Below are positions 51,827 through 63,079 of a stretch of DNA of 64,000 nt, one piece after another. Position 1 is the first letter of the stretch; each line of letters begins with the position of its first letter. The stretch lies in NCBI RefSeq assembly GCF_033547155.1, contig NZ_CP137892.1:1736001-1800000 (forward strand), in the 5' to 3' direction. The notes beneath the pieces are model-generated. The model worked only from the letters and a program-made list of their open reading frames with translations. It had not been told where the DNA came from and searched no databases. The DNA is from Pseudomonas benzenivorans (GTDB lineage: Bacteria > Pseudomonadota > Gammaproteobacteria > Pseudomonadales > Pseudomonadaceae). The translations under genes and the position numbers were made by a program.

Positions 51827-52132
51827 CGTGGGGGCTACCTTGAAGGAGTATACGAGGCTGAATTTTAGCCCGGATCACCCTGTGTCGGCGCCTGCCCGAC
51901 AGTTTTTTTTATCCGCCAACTTCCCCATGAGGCCCGGCAGGCGGGCGGCAGGAACGGGCTGCCACCAGCGTTCGCTTGTCCGCGCGCTGAGGCCGATAGG
52001 CGTGGGTCTGTGTGCTCGGCCACTGGCGTATAATGCGCGGCTTTGTCACGGCGCCAGGGCGCCGCGTCCACGCCGTGGGCGGATTCGGGGCCGCTCCAGG
52101 GATGGAGCCGGCCCCGCCAATAGGGAGTTTCT
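51827..52132. promoter_or_regulatory. Promoter and leader region of recQ
   Basis: 306 bp between two divergent genes. TATAAT at 52029-52034 within GGCGTATAATGCGC is a good -10 for recQ, with only a weak -35 match. The leader holds a strong hairpin at 52087-52115 (GGGGCC...GCTCC against GGAGCC...GGCCCC with one bulge), ending 17 bp before the start codon and just upstream of the AGGGAG ribosome binding site. Confidence 0.55.
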
Positions 52133-54262
<2,130 letters not shown>

Positions 54263-54388
54263 TCGGCGCTTAAGTCAGGGCCGCTGCACGGCCTGGCCGA
54301 TTTTGCCGCGCCGATGGCGCAGGGCGTCAGTGCTCGAGGCGAATCGCCGGTGCTAGCATCGTGCGGTTTTTCCGAGAGGCGTCCTGCG

Positions 54389-55405
54389 ATGGAGCGACTG
54401 ATTCAAGCCGATGGCCAACCCCATTACGGCATCTTTGCCGCCGCGCCGGGGCTGATCAACTACCGCGATTTCGTGTTCCGCTCGCCGATGGGCCGGCGCC
54501 TGGGCGCCCTGGCCAAGTGGCGGCGCTTCCATCAGTTCCAGTATTTCGGCCTGATCAGCGATCAGTTGATCGGCGGCTGCGCTCTGGCCAATTTGAGCCT
54601 GGCGGGCATAGGCTTCGTCTACCTGTTCCATCCGCCCAGCGGCCGCATGATCGAGCGTCAGTTCAAGCTGCCGCTGAGTCTGGGCACGCGCTTTTCCCAG
54701 CGCCCCGACGACGGTCTGTGCGAGCTGCGCAGCGGGCGTAACTGGCTGCGCCTGGAGAACCGTGCGCAGCCGAAGGAAAAGCGCCTGTTGGTCGAGCTGG
54801 ACGACGGGACGCGCATCGACGCCTGCTTTTCCGAGGTTGCGCCGGCCTTCCAGCCCATGTACATCAATACGCCCACCGCAGTGAACGGCTGGGTCTACGC
54901 GCAGAAGGTGGCAGGCGTGTGCTGCACCGGCCAGGTCAAGAGCAGCCTGGGCGACTTCGACCTGGCCGCCATCGGCGCCTTTGCCCACCACGACTGGTCG
55001 GCCGGTTATATGCGCCCGGAGACCCACTGGAACTGGGCCTGCCTGTCCGGTCTGGCGGCGGGACGGCGTGTCGGCCTGAACCTGTCGTGCGGGGTCAACG
55101 AGACCAGCTTCACCGAGAACTGCTACTGGCTCGACGGCGAGCTGCTCAAGGTCGACACGGTGCGTTTCGCCTTCGACCGGCAACAGCCGCTTCAGCCCTG
55201 GCATATCAGTTCCCACGACGGCCAGGTGGCCTTGAGATTCGACGCCCGTGGCCTGCACCAGGAACGGATGAACCTGGGCATCCTGGCCAGCAACTTCAAG
55301 CAGATATTCGGCCAGTTCAGCGGCGTTCTGCGCCCGTCTGGAGGACCCGAGGTGGTGATCGACGGGCAGTGGGGGTTTGTCGAGGATCAATATGTGAAGT
55401 GGTAA
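54389..55405 (+). CDS. DUF2804 family protein
   Basis: 338 residues from the ATG at 54389 (MERLIQADGQPHYGIFAAAPG). No signal peptide. Predominantly beta-sheet with conserved blocks HHDWSAGYMRPETHWNWAC and NLSCGVNETSFTENCYW typical of DUF2804. Function unknown; some relatives occur near lipid-metabolism genes. It stands alone downstream of recQ, 126 bp away. Confidence 0.88.
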   Translation: MERLIQADGQPHYGIFAAAPGLINYRDFVFRSPMGRRLGALAKWRRFHQFQYFGLISDQLIGGCALANLSLAGIGFVYLFHPPSGRMIERQFKLPLSLGTRFSQRPDDGLCELRSGRNWLRLENRAQPKEKRLLVELDDGTRIDACFSEVAPAFQPMYINTPTAVNGWVYAQKVAGVCCTGQVKSSLGDFDLAAIGAFAHHDWSAGYMRPETHWNWACLSGLAAGRRVGLNLSCGVNETSFTENCYWLDGELLKVDTVRFAFDRQQPLQPWHISSHDGQVALRFDARGLHQERMNLGILASNFKQIFGQFSGVLRPSGGPEVVIDGQWGFVEDQYVKW

Positions 55406-55451
55406 GGCGGTCGAGAAAACTTGCTCTCGGTGCGCGGTTATGGCTAGCTGG

Positions 55452-55462
55452 CTAATTATTAG
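55452..55462. promoter_or_regulatory. Palindrome CTAATTATTAG, candidate MarR operator
   Basis: Perfect 11-bp palindrome in an AT-rich island 29 bp before the MarR-family start, just upstream of a -10-like TATAAG at 55473-55478. MarR/SlyA regulators bind AT-rich palindromes and often repress their own operon, so autoregulation is plausible but not shown. Confidence 0.4.
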
Positions 55463-55490
55463 TTTTTATGATTATAAGAGCCGTTCATCC

Positions 55491-55925
55491 ATGTCGCACA
55501 CCGATCAACACCGTTTCGCCATGCAGATCGCCCAATTGTCCCGCGCCTGGCGCGCAGAGCTGGATCGCCGACTGGTCGGGCTCGGGCTCTCTCAGGCCCG
55601 CTGGCTGGTGCTCCTGCACCTGGCCCGTTTCGACGAACTGCCGACCCAGCGCGAGCTGGCCAAGAGCGTCGGCGTCGAGGGGCCTACGTTGGCACGCCTG
55701 CTCGACAGCCTGGAGGCGCAAGGTCTGGTGAGCCGTCAGGCAGTTCCAGAAGACCGTCGGGCCAAGAAGATCAGTCTGAGCCCGCAAGCTCAGCCGCTGA
55801 TCGAGCAGATCGAGGCCATCTCCACCCAGCTGCGCAAGGAATGCTTCGCCGGTATCGACGAGGAGGATCTGCGGCGCTGCCAGCAGGTGCATGCCCGGGT
55901 TCTGGCTAACCTGGAAAAGCGCTGA
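55491..55925 (+). CDS. MarR/SlyA family transcriptional regulator
   Basis: 144 residues from the ATG at 55491 (MSHTDQHRFAMQIAQLSRAWRAELDRRL). The winged helix-turn-helix is at about 45-100 (TQRELAKSVGVEGPTLARLLDSLEAQGLV followed by the DRRAKKISLS wing). It overlaps the next gene by one base at TGATG (stop TGA, start ATG), so regulator and MFS pump form an operon; it probably represses the pump until a ligand binds. Confidence 0.93.
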   Translation: MSHTDQHRFAMQIAQLSRAWRAELDRRLVGLGLSQARWLVLLHLARFDELPTQRELAKSVGVEGPTLARLLDSLEAQGLVSRQAVPEDRRAKKISLSPQAQPLIEQIEAISTQLRKECFAGIDEEDLRRCQQVHARVLANLEKR

Positions 55926-57352
55926 TGGCCCAAGACCTGCACGCTTTGCAGGTTCGATTCGGCGCCCGTTACCCACAGTGGTTGCTGGGCGTGTTGATGC
56001 TCGGCAGCATGGCCATGGTCCTGGCCTCGACCACCATCAACGTGGCCTTGCCGGCGATCATGGTGGACTTCGCCATTGGCCGGCCCCTGGTGCAGTGGTT
56101 GTCGACCGGGTTTCTCGCGGCGATGACCGCCGGCCTGCTGTTGTCCGCCTGGGCGCAGGCGCGCTGGGGGGCGCGGCGTACCGCGCAGATCGGCCTGGCG
56201 CTCTTTATCCTGACCTCGTTGCTGGCCGTAGTCGCCCAGGCGGCCTGGCAGCTGATCGCCCTGCGCATCGTCCAGGGCCTGTGCGCGGGCATCGTCCAGC
56301 CACTGGCCATGGTCCTGATCTTCCGCGTGTTCGCCGTCTCCGGGCGTGGCATGGCCCTGGGTATCTACGGCCTCGGGGTGATGGTCGCGCCGACGCTGGG
56401 CCCGAGTATCGGCGGTTACCTGGTCGATCACTTCGGCTGGCCGGCGGTGTTCTGGTTGCCGCTGCCCCTGTGCGTTCTGGCGCTGTTGGCGGGGCAGTGG
56501 TTGTTGCCCAGCCAGCGGGAGCGAACCACGCCCATGCTGGATGTCGGTGCCTTCGCGTTGATGTGCGTGGCCCTGTTCGCCGCCCTCGGTGCCTTGGCCG
56601 AGGCGCAACGCTTCGCCTGGGGCGCACCGCGGGTATGGCTGCCGGCTGTGATCGGGGCCGTGGCGCTCGCCGGCTTCTTCGCCCGCAGCCGGCGCAGCGG
56701 CACGCCGCTGCTGCCCCTCGATCTGTGGCGCCATGCGGGATTCCGTAGCGCCAGCTGGGTCGCACTGACGCTGGGGGTAGGGCTGTACGGCTCGACCTAT
56801 CTGATCCCGCTCTATCTACAGACCATCCAGGGCTACAGCGCCGGTCTGGCCGGCGCCTTGTTGCTGCCGACCGGGGTGCTGATGGGAGCCGCCTCCTTTG
56901 CCGGCGGCTGGCTGAGCGACCGCTCCTCGGCGGCGTTGTTGCTGGCCAGCGGCCTGCTGATCTTCGCCTTGTCGGCAGCCGGGCTGGCCTGGCTCGAGCC
57001 CGGAGCTCCGTTCGTCCTGCTGTGCTTCTGGGCCTGTGTCGGCCGGGTGGGCCTAGGCTTGCTGCTGCCGGCATTGAGCACCGGCTCGCTGGACATCCTC
57101 AGCCCGCAGGAGCTGGCCCAGGGGGCCGGGGCCGTCACCTTCGTGCGCCAACTGGGGGGGGCGTTCGGCGTCAACCTGCTGACCTTCTTCCTCGAGTGGC
57201 GTCATGCCGCCGAGGGGGGGCACGGGATGGCCGAGGCTCTGGCCTTCCAGCAGAGTTTCTGGCTGGTGGCGGCGGTGTTCGTCCTGACCGTGCTGGCCGC
57301 TGTGGGCGTGCGTCCGAGCGCCGATCAAGGCGCGGGCGTCACTCGTCGTTGA
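55925..57352 (+). CDS. MFS multidrug transporter, DHA2 (EmrB/QacA) family
   Basis: 475 residues with about fourteen membrane helices, the number typical for DHA2. Motif A-like sequence between helices 2 and 3 (AQARWGARRTAQIGL) and motif C (GIYGLGVMVAPTLGPSIGGYLVD) are visible, as well as the TTINVALPAIMVDF start of helix 1. These are proton-driven drug exporters; no membrane-fusion partner gene is adjacent, so it either works alone or uses one elsewhere. Translationally coupled to the MarR gene. Confidence 0.93.
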   Translation: MAQDLHALQVRFGARYPQWLLGVLMLGSMAMVLASTTINVALPAIMVDFAIGRPLVQWLSTGFLAAMTAGLLLSAWAQARWGARRTAQIGLALFILTSLLAVVAQAAWQLIALRIVQGLCAGIVQPLAMVLIFRVFAVSGRGMALGIYGLGVMVAPTLGPSIGGYLVDHFGWPAVFWLPLPLCVLALLAGQWLLPSQRERTTPMLDVGAFALMCVALFAALGALAEAQRFAWGAPRVWLPAVIGAVALAGFFARSRRSGTPLLPLDLWRHAGFRSASWVALTLGVGLYGSTYLIPLYLQTIQGYSAGLAGALLLPTGVLMGAASFAGGWLSDRSSAALLLASGLLIFALSAAGLAWLEPGAPFVLLCFWACVGRVGLGLLLPALSTGSLDILSPQELAQGAGAVTFVRQLGGAFGVNLLTFFLEWRHAAEGGHGMAEALAFQQSFWLVAAVFVLTVLAAVGVRPSADQGAGVTRR

Positions 57353-57586
57353 GTCGATGGGTTTTTGCTACTTTGCGGGTCAGAGCCATAGGCTGAACCC
57401 TGGTTTACCCTCTAAACTGCGCAAATTCGAATATTGTGACCATACTCACTGACAAGTTGAGTTCGACATGGCTCGTCTTTCTCAATGCATTTTTTTGCTA
57501 AACCGTTTCTTCTCATCGCTCACAGGAAGTGCGTAGCCGGCCGCTAGGTGGTGAGTCATTCAAGAACGGAGTTTTCGGGGGGTCAT

Positions 57587-59689
57587 ATGGCTAGGGGTCG
57601 CCAATTATTGCTTGGCCTGGCATCCAGTTCGGCACTTTATTCAGGCCTGGTACCGGCCTTGGGGCTGGGCGAAATCACGCTGCACTCGGCGTTGAATCAA
57701 CCACTCGAAGCGGATATCGAATTACTCGAAATTGCCGATCTGAGCGCCGATGACCTGAAGGTCAGGCTCGCGCCCACCGAGGTCTTCAGTCGCTCCGGGG
57801 TCGAGCGCTTCTACTTTCTCAATGACTTGCGCTTCACTCCCTTGCTGCGCGATGGCAGCGGGATTATCCGGGTTCGTTCGAACCAGCCGGTGCGTGAGCC
57901 GTACTTGAACTTCATCGTCGAAGTGGCCCGTCCCAATGGCCGGCTGCTGCGTGAATACACCCTGTTGCTGGACCCGCCCGGCTCCTCGGCCTATCGCACC
58001 CTGACCTCGGCGCCTGCCGCGTCGCTCGGGGGGCGGGCGACGGTGGCGACCCCTCCGGCTGCGCCCCGCACAACAGGGCCCAAGCCGCCGGCGACTCTGG
58101 ACAAGCGCTATCGTGTCGTGCGCGGCGACAGCCTGTGGAAGATCGCCGCACGTTTGCGTGCCGAGGGGAGCCAGGCAAGGCAACAGGATTTGATGGCGGA
58201 TATTCATGCCCTCAACCCCCAGGCCTTTGCCGGCGGCGACATCAACCAGCTGCTGGCCAGCGTCGAGCTGCTGCTGCCGGATAGCGCCGTTTCCTCTCTG
58301 CAGGCAGAGGCTGCCGCCGTAGCGGCGGAGCACACAGCCGACGCTAAGACGCTCGTCTCGAACGAGTCACCCGCGCCTCAACCCATCGATCCCCAGGTCG
58401 AACTGATCACTCAGGCGCAGCGGCGCGTGGAGCAGGAGCTGGCCGGTCAGGCGGCGGAGAACCTGCAGCTGCAGCAGCAGCTGGCCGAGGTGCAGGCGCA
58501 GATTCAACAGCTGCAGGCGCAGATGGAGGGCAAGGACCAGCAGCTGGCTGCCTTGCAGGCCAGGCTGCGCGAGGGCCAGGGGGTGGCCGATACGCCTGCT
58601 GGTCGGGCCGCGGAGTCCACCGCGCCCGCTCTGGGCGAGCAGGCCCAGGACGAACCCGCCGCGATTCAAGGGCGCAACTGGTTCGAGGCCGGAGTCGCGG
58701 CCTTGCTCCTGGTGTTGGCGAGCCTGGCGGGGTTGCTCTGGCGCTCCAGCCGACGGCGTGCCCAACTCGAGGCCCAGCAGCCCGAACCCGAGCCTCGGGT
58801 CATGGCTGCCGTCGAGGAGGAAGCGCTGGCACCGCTCGTGCAGCCACCGAAGGCGGCCGCGGTCGAGCCCGAGGCCCGGCTGGCGGGCGCCGCGCCGGCG
58901 CGCCAGGCCGCTCCTGCCGATGCACTGGAAGGTGCCAATATCTACATCGCCTATGGTCGTTTCGGTGCGGCTGCCGATGCCCTGCGCAAGGCGCTCGATG
59001 CCCAGCCGGAGCGCAACGATATCCGCTTCCGGTTGCTGGAGGTCTTGGCTCAACTGGGGGATGTCCAGGCCTTCGCCGAGGAAGAGGCGCTCTTTCGCGA
59101 AGGGGGCTCCTCTTCGTCGCGTGTCGATGAGCTCAAGGCACGCTACCCGCAAATCAGTGAGCGGCCGAGCAGCGATCCCCTGGATGATGCGGTCTTGGCG
59201 CTCGAGGACCAGGAGCCGCAGGTGATGGAGGTCGCGGCGGAGGACGACTTCCAGCTCAATCTGGACGACCTGTCGCTCGACGCAGATTGGGATCTGGTCA
59301 CCGCCTTCGAGTCACCGTCCAGCAAGAAGTCTGCGGCGCCAGGCGAGGCGGGCGATGCCGCTCCTGGCAAGGGCCTGAGGGATTCTCAGGACGTGCGCAG
59401 TCCCTTTGCCGAGACCATGCTGGTCGAAGAAGCCAGTGCCGAGGACTGGTTGCAGGAGGAGGTGGCCGAAGAGTTCAGTCGGCAGGATTCGGTGGACGAC
59501 GGCCCGTTATTGGTCGGGCTCGATCAGCTGGAAAGCGACCGCGACAACCTCACCAAGCTCAACCTGGCACTGGCCTATATAGAGCAAGGCAGCCTCGACA
59601 GCGCCTGCGGCATTCTCAATCAGGTGCTCAGCGAGGGCGACGAGGTGCAGAAGCAGCAAGCTCGCGAGTTGCTGGCCAAGATCGCCTAG
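57587..59689 (+). CDS. FimV/HubP-like protein with LysM domain
   Basis: 700 residues from the ATG at 57587, preceded by a G-rich ribosome binding site; GTGs upstream are less likely. After a signal peptide (ending PALGLG) comes the FimV N-terminal domain (LGEITLHSALNQPLEADIEL), a LysM peptidoglycan-binding domain at about 165-230, a glutamine-rich coiled coil (about 270-335), a transmembrane helix at about 367-385 and an acidic cytoplasmic part with a TPR-like segment (IYIAYGRFGAAADALRKALD) and the C-terminal FimV motif LNLALAYIEQGSLDSACGIL. It is shorter than P. aeruginosa FimV (about 900). FimV/HubP proteins organise cell poles and type IV pili; this may be a second, smaller paralogue. Confidence 0.85.
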   Translation: MARGRQLLLGLASSSALYSGLVPALGLGEITLHSALNQPLEADIELLEIADLSADDLKVRLAPTEVFSRSGVERFYFLNDLRFTPLLRDGSGIIRVRSNQPVREPYLNFIVEVARPNGRLLREYTLLLDPPGSSAYRTLTSAPAASLGGRATVATPPAAPRTTGPKPPATLDKRYRVVRGDSLWKIAARLRAEGSQARQQDLMADIHALNPQAFAGGDINQLLASVELLLPDSAVSSLQAEAAAVAAEHTADAKTLVSNESPAPQPIDPQVELITQAQRRVEQELAGQAAENLQLQQQLAEVQAQIQQLQAQMEGKDQQLAALQARLREGQGVADTPAGRAAESTAPALGEQAQDEPAAIQGRNWFEAGVAALLLVLASLAGLLWRSSRRRAQLEAQQPEPEPRVMAAVEEEALAPLVQPPKAAAVEPEARLAGAAPARQAAPADALEGANIYIAYGRFGAAADALRKALDAQPERNDIRFRLLEVLAQLGDVQAFAEEEALFREGGSSSSRVDELKARYPQISERPSSDPLDDAVLALEDQEPQVMEVAAEDDFQLNLDDLSLDADWDLVTAFESPSSKKSAAPGEAGDAAPGKGLRDSQDVRSPFAETMLVEEASAEDWLQEEVAEEFSRQDSVDDGPLLVGLDQLESDRDNLTKLNLALAYIEQGSLDSACGILNQVLSEGDEVQKQQARELLAKIA

Positions 59690-59721
59690 CGTCACCGGCG
59701 CCGAGTGGCCTCATCGAACAC

Positions 59722-59753
59722 GCCCGTTCAGATATATCTGTGCGGGCTTTTTT
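59722..59753 (+). terminator. Rho-independent terminator after fimV-like gene
   Basis: Stem GCCCG / CGGGC with an inner CAGAT / ATCTG pair, followed by six T. It begins 33 bp after the stop. Confidence 0.85.
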
Positions 59754-59814
59754 CTGCCCGGTCAGGTCCGCGCTGGCGCTATCATGGCCGCGTCCCGTCA
59801 ATCAGAGTCGTTCC

Positions 59815-60108
59815 ATGTCCAGTCACAAAGCGGAAGTGGTGATCACCTATTGCAGCCAATGCCAGTGGTTGCTGCGCGCCGCCTGGCTGGCCCAAGAACT
59901 GCTGTCGACCTTCGCCGATGACTTGGCCAGGGTCAGCCTGGAGCCCGGAACCGGTGGGGTGTTCCGCATCACCTGCGACGCGGTGCAGATCTGGGAGCGC
60001 AAGGCCGATGGCGGTTTTCCCGAGGCCAAGGTGCTCAAGCAGCGGGTGCGCGACCAGATCGATCCCCAGCGCGACCTGGGGCATAGCGACCGCCCGCGCG
60101 ACGCCTGA
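59815..60108 (+). CDS. SelT/SelW/SelH-like thioredoxin-fold protein
   Basis: 97 residues from ATG at 59815. The N-terminal VVITYCSQCQWLLRAAWLAQELL carries the CxxC redox motif (CSQC) of Rdx family proteins where eukaryotic homologues have CxxU; FPEAKVLKQRVRDQIDP closes the domain. Predicted small cytosolic redox protein of unknown partner. Its stop codon and that of the convergent EamA gene meet in TGATCA. Confidence 0.9.
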   Translation: MSSHKAEVVITYCSQCQWLLRAAWLAQELLSTFADDLARVSLEPGTGGVFRITCDAVQIWERKADGGFPEAKVLKQRVRDQIDPQRDLGHSDRPRDA

Positions 60109-60960
60109 TCAGCGCGCCATACGCGCCGAGGCGAAGATCGCCAGGATGATTAGCGCGCCACCGGCGAACATGCTCGGGGTTGGCACCTCCTGGAACAGCC
60201 ACCAGGCGAAGGCGATGCCATAGACCGGCTCCAAGGCGAAGATCACCGCGGCGCTGCGCGCCTTGATCACCCGCAGGCTGGCGACGAACAGGCTGTGGGC
60301 CAATCCCGTGCAGAGCACCCCGAGCATGGCCAGCCAGAACCAGTCGAGCAGGCTCAGGCCCGCTAGCAGCGGCCAGGCGAAGGGCATGAAGCAGGCCAGT
60401 GCGGTGAAGTTCTGGCACAGCGCGGCCCGGACCGGGTCGATGCCAGGGGTGCTGGCCCGATTGAGCAGCGACAGCAGGGCGAACAGCAGGCCGGATAGCA
60501 CGGCCCAGAGCAGCCCGGCCGTACCCTGGCTGTTCAGGTCGAAACTCGGCGTGACCAGCACCAGGCCCAGGCAGACCACGCCCACCATCAGAAACTCGCT
60601 GGGCCGGGTGCGCTCGCGGAACAGCAGGCCCTCCAGTAGCACGGTAAAGGCCGGGAAACTGGCGAAGCCCAGGGTGGCGATGGCCACGCCGGAAACGTTG
60701 ACCGCCTGGAAAAAGGTCATCCAATGAGCACCGAGCAACAGCCCGCCAAGCCCCAACAGGCCCAGTTGGGTTCCGCCGGGGCGCTTGCCGCGGGCCTGCC
60801 CGAACAGCTGGGCGAACAGGGCCAGGGCCAGTACGGCGAACAGCGCGCGGCCGACCACTATGACCAGCGGGGCGCTGTCGGCCAGCTTGCCGAATATCCC
60901 CGAGAGGCCGAACAGCAGGGCGCCCAGGTGAATTGCCAGCAACGCCTTGCGTTCGCTCAT
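60109..60960 (-). CDS. EamA/DMT-family membrane transporter
   Basis: 283 residues with ten predicted helices forming two EamA repeats (about 5-135 and 148-280). Typical features are FLEGLLFRERTRP after helix 4 of the first half and AVIFALEPVYGIAFAWWLFQE near the end of the second. Such transporters move metabolites such as amino acids; the substrate is unknown. The ATG at 60960 overlaps the csaA stop by three bases (ATGA), so the two are coupled. Confidence 0.9.
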   Translation of the reverse strand: MSERKALLAIHLGALLFGLSGIFGKLADSAPLVIVVGRALFAVLALALFAQLFGQARGKRPGGTQLGLLGLGGLLLGAHWMTFFQAVNVSGVAIATLGFASFPAFTVLLEGLLFRERTRPSEFLMVGVVCLGLVLVTPSFDLNSQGTAGLLWAVLSGLLFALLSLLNRASTPGIDPVRAALCQNFTALACFMPFAWPLLAGLSLLDWFWLAMLGVLCTGLAHSLFVASLRVIKARSAAVIFALEPVYGIAFAWWLFQEVPTPSMFAGGALIILAIFASARMAR

Positions 60961-61292
60961 GCCAGCCGCGCCCCGTTGGGCAGCGGTTTGTCGAATCCGG
61001 TGAGCACCACCTTGTCGGCGGCATCGTGCACCCCGGTTACCAGTATTTCCGAGCGAACCCCGGCGATGCGTTTGGGGGCGAAGTTGCACACGCACAGCAC
61101 CTGCCGACCGATCAGCTCATCGCAGCGGTAGTGTGCGGTCAGCTGGGCGCTGGAGGTCTTGACACCGAGCTCGCCGAGGTCGACGCGCAGCACGTATGCC
61201 GGTTTCAGCGCCTTGGCATTGGGTTCGGCGGACACTACCGTGCCGACGCGCAACTCGACCCGCTGGAAATCGTCCCATTCGATAGACTGCAT
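60957..61292 (-). CDS. csaA: CsaA-like tRNA-binding domain protein
   Basis: 111 residues, a single OB-fold tRNA-binding (EMAP/CsaA) domain: FQRVELRVGTVVSAEPNAKALKP and NFAPKRIAGVRSEILV. CsaA is described as a secretion-related chaperone that can bind tRNA; function in Pseudomonas is unclear. First gene of a two-gene minus-strand operon with the EamA transporter. Confidence 0.92.
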   Translation of the reverse strand: MQSIEWDDFQRVELRVGTVVSAEPNAKALKPAYVLRVDLGELGVKTSSAQLTAHYRCDELIGRQVLCVCNFAPKRIAGVRSEILVTGVHDAADKVVLTGFDKPLPNGARLA

Positions 61293-61374
61293 AACGCCTC
61301 CACTGTTGATCTCGGGTGCAGTCTAGGGGGCGTCATGGGCGTTGTCTGTCGCGCGAGTCGCGGGCTTTGTCGCG

Positions 61375-62127
61375 TCACTCGCAGGCGCGGCGTAGGGCGC
61401 GCGGCGTGGTGCCGAACTGGCGCGAGAGGGCGGCGGTGAAGGCGCTCTGCGAGCTGTAGCCGACCCGCGCGGCGATGTCGCCGACGCTCAGGTGGCTGTG
61501 CTGCAGCAGGTGGCGGGCGAGTTGCAGGCGCCGGCCGCGCACGTATTCCATCGGGGTCTGCCCGACTTCGTCGAGGAAGCGGGCATGAAAGCGCGCGGTG
61601 GACAGGCCCGCCAGCCGAGCCAGGTCACCGACTTGCAGGGGGTGGGCGGCGTGCCGGTCGATATGGGCGTCGAGGGCGGCCAGGGGGAGGCGGCGGCTCT
61701 CCCCCAGGGGCTGAGCCTCGGCCGCCAGGCTGGCCAGGAGCAGGGCTGCACCCTGCTCGGCGATGACCGGGTCGTTGATCGGGCTGGCCGCGAGCCAGCT
61801 GACCAGTTGGCTCTGCGCCGGGTTGAGCTGCAGCGCCCCAGGCCTGTCGAGCAGGTGCAGGCTGGCGTCGGCGTGGCCGCCCAGGCGCTGCTGCAGCCAG
61901 TGCTGCGAGGGCACATCGAGCACCAGGCATTGGCTGCCGTTTCGGCTGCCGCAGGCGTGCCGGGCATCGGCGGGTACCACCGCCAGGGTCTGGCGGATCA
62001 CCTGGCTGGCGCGGCCCGCCACTTCGAAGTCGAGTTGCCCGCTCAGGCCGAACACCAGCTGGGCATGGCCGTGGCTATGGCTGAGCAGCTCGTGGCTGTA
62101 GTGGCGCAGGGAAAGCAGCGAAGGCAT
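61375..62127 (-). CDS. AraC-family transcriptional regulator
   Basis: 250 residues from the ATG at 62127 with GAGGAA upstream (an earlier TTG is less likely). N-terminal cupin-like sensing domain (HSHGHAQLVFGLSGQLDFEV) and a C-terminal pair of helix-turn-helices (LQVGDLARLAGLSTARFHARFLDEVG and SVGDIAARVGYSSQSAFTAALSRQFG). Ligand and targets unknown; it is divergent from plcP and 82 bp from csaA, whose operon it may control. Confidence 0.9.
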   Translation of the reverse strand: MPSLLSLRHYSHELLSHSHGHAQLVFGLSGQLDFEVAGRASQVIRQTLAVVPADARHACGSRNGSQCLVLDVPSQHWLQQRLGGHADASLHLLDRPGALQLNPAQSQLVSWLAASPINDPVIAEQGAALLLASLAAEAQPLGESRRLPLAALDAHIDRHAAHPLQVGDLARLAGLSTARFHARFLDEVGQTPMEYVRGRRLQLARHLLQHSHLSVGDIAARVGYSSQSAFTAALSRQFGTTPRALRRACE

Positions 62128-62181
62128 GGTCGGTTCCTCGAGCAAGGCGGTCAGTCTACTCCCGCAGGCCGGTCAATGGCG

Positions 62182-62210
62182 CAGTCATCCGATTGAAATC
62201 TAGCGGTCAT
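62182..62210 (+). promoter_or_regulatory. Candidate Pho box upstream of plcP
   Basis: Three direct 7-mers at 11-bp spacing, CAGTCAT (62182), TTGAAAT (62193) and CGGTCAT (62204), resemble the PhoB half-site CTGTCAT at 6/7, 4/7 and 6/7 positions. They lie 54 bp before plcP. A -10-like TCATAA overlaps the third copy. PhoB control would fit the function of plcP and agt in phosphate starvation. Confidence 0.45.
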
Positions 62211-62263
62211 AAGGGCTTCACCCCTGTCGGCCATGCTCGTCGAAACCCTGGCGGAGGCCGCCC

Positions 62264-63079
62264 ATGAGCAGCGCACAGCTGGTGAAGCCGAGTCGTAAGC
62301 AACGTGTCCGCACCCTGTGGATCTCCGATGTCCACCTGGGCACCCGGGATTGTCAGGCCGAGCATCTGGCCGCCTTTCTCAAGCGCTATCAGGCAGACCG
62401 GGTCTATCTGGTCGGCGACATCATCGACGGCTGGAAGCTGCGCGGCGGCATCTACTGGCCCCAGGCGCACAGCAATGTGATCCGCCGCCTGCTGACCATG
62501 AGCAAGCGCGGCACCGAGGTGATCTATGTCACCGGCAATCACGACGAGTTCCTGCGCCGCTATTCCAGCCTGGTGCTGGGCAACATCCAGCTGGTCGACG
62601 AGGCCGAGCACCTCACCGCCGACGGCCGCCGGCTGCTGGTGATCCATGGCGACCAGTTCGACGTGATCACCCGCTACCACCGCTGGCTGGCCTTCCTCGG
62701 CGACTCGGCCTACGAGTTCACCCTGACCCTCAACCGTTGGCTCAATCACTGGCGCCAGCGCTATGGCTACGGTTACTGGTCGCTGTCGGCCTACCTCAAG
62801 CACAAGGTCAAGAGCGCGGTGAACTTCATCAGCGACTTCGAGGAGGCCATCGCTCACGAGTGCGTCAAGCGCGGCTTCAATGGGGTGGTCTGCGGCCATA
62901 TCCATCACGCCGAGATCCGCAGGGTGGGCGGCGTCGAATACATGAACTGCGGCGACTGGGTCGAGTCCTGCACGGCGCTGATCGAGCAGCTCGATGGCAG
63001 CATTCTGCTCTATCGGCTCGCCGAGGAGCAGGCGCAGCTGGAGGCGGAACAGCCGGCCCTCGCCGAGCCGCTGGCATGA
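62264..63079 (+). CDS. plcP: PlcP-type metallophosphoesterase (phospholipase C, lipid remodelling)
   Basis: 271 residues of calcineurin-like fold with metal motifs SDVHLGT, GDIIDGW, GNHDEFLRR, IHGDQFD and GHIHHAEI. Databases often call such proteins UDP-2,3-diacylglucosamine diphosphatase (LpxH), but the RTLWISDVHLGTRDCQAEHL opening, the CGDWVESC end and the coupled glycosyltransferase match PlcP, which removes the head group of phospholipids to give diacylglycerol during phosphate starvation. It overlaps the agt start by four bases (ATGA). No signal peptide; probably acts at the inner face of the membrane. An LpxH2-like role cannot be excluded. Confidence 0.75.
   Translation: MSSAQLVKPSRKQRVRTLWISDVHLGTRDCQAEHLAAFLKRYQADRVYLVGDIIDGWKLRGGIYWPQAHSNVIRRLLTMSKRGTEVIYVTGNHDEFLRRYSSLVLGNIQLVDEAEHLTADGRRLLVIHGDQFDVITRYHRWLAFLGDSAYEFTLTLNRWLNHWRQRYGYGYWSLSAYLKHKVKSAVNFISDFEEAIAHECVKRGFNGVVCGHIHHAEIRRVGGVEYMNCGDWVESCTALIEQLDGSILLYRLAEEQAQLEAEQPALAEPLA

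Noticed and set aside
59815..60108. SelW-like protein as a selenoprotein
   Set aside because: The redox motif is CSQC with ordinary cysteine codons; no in-frame TGA.
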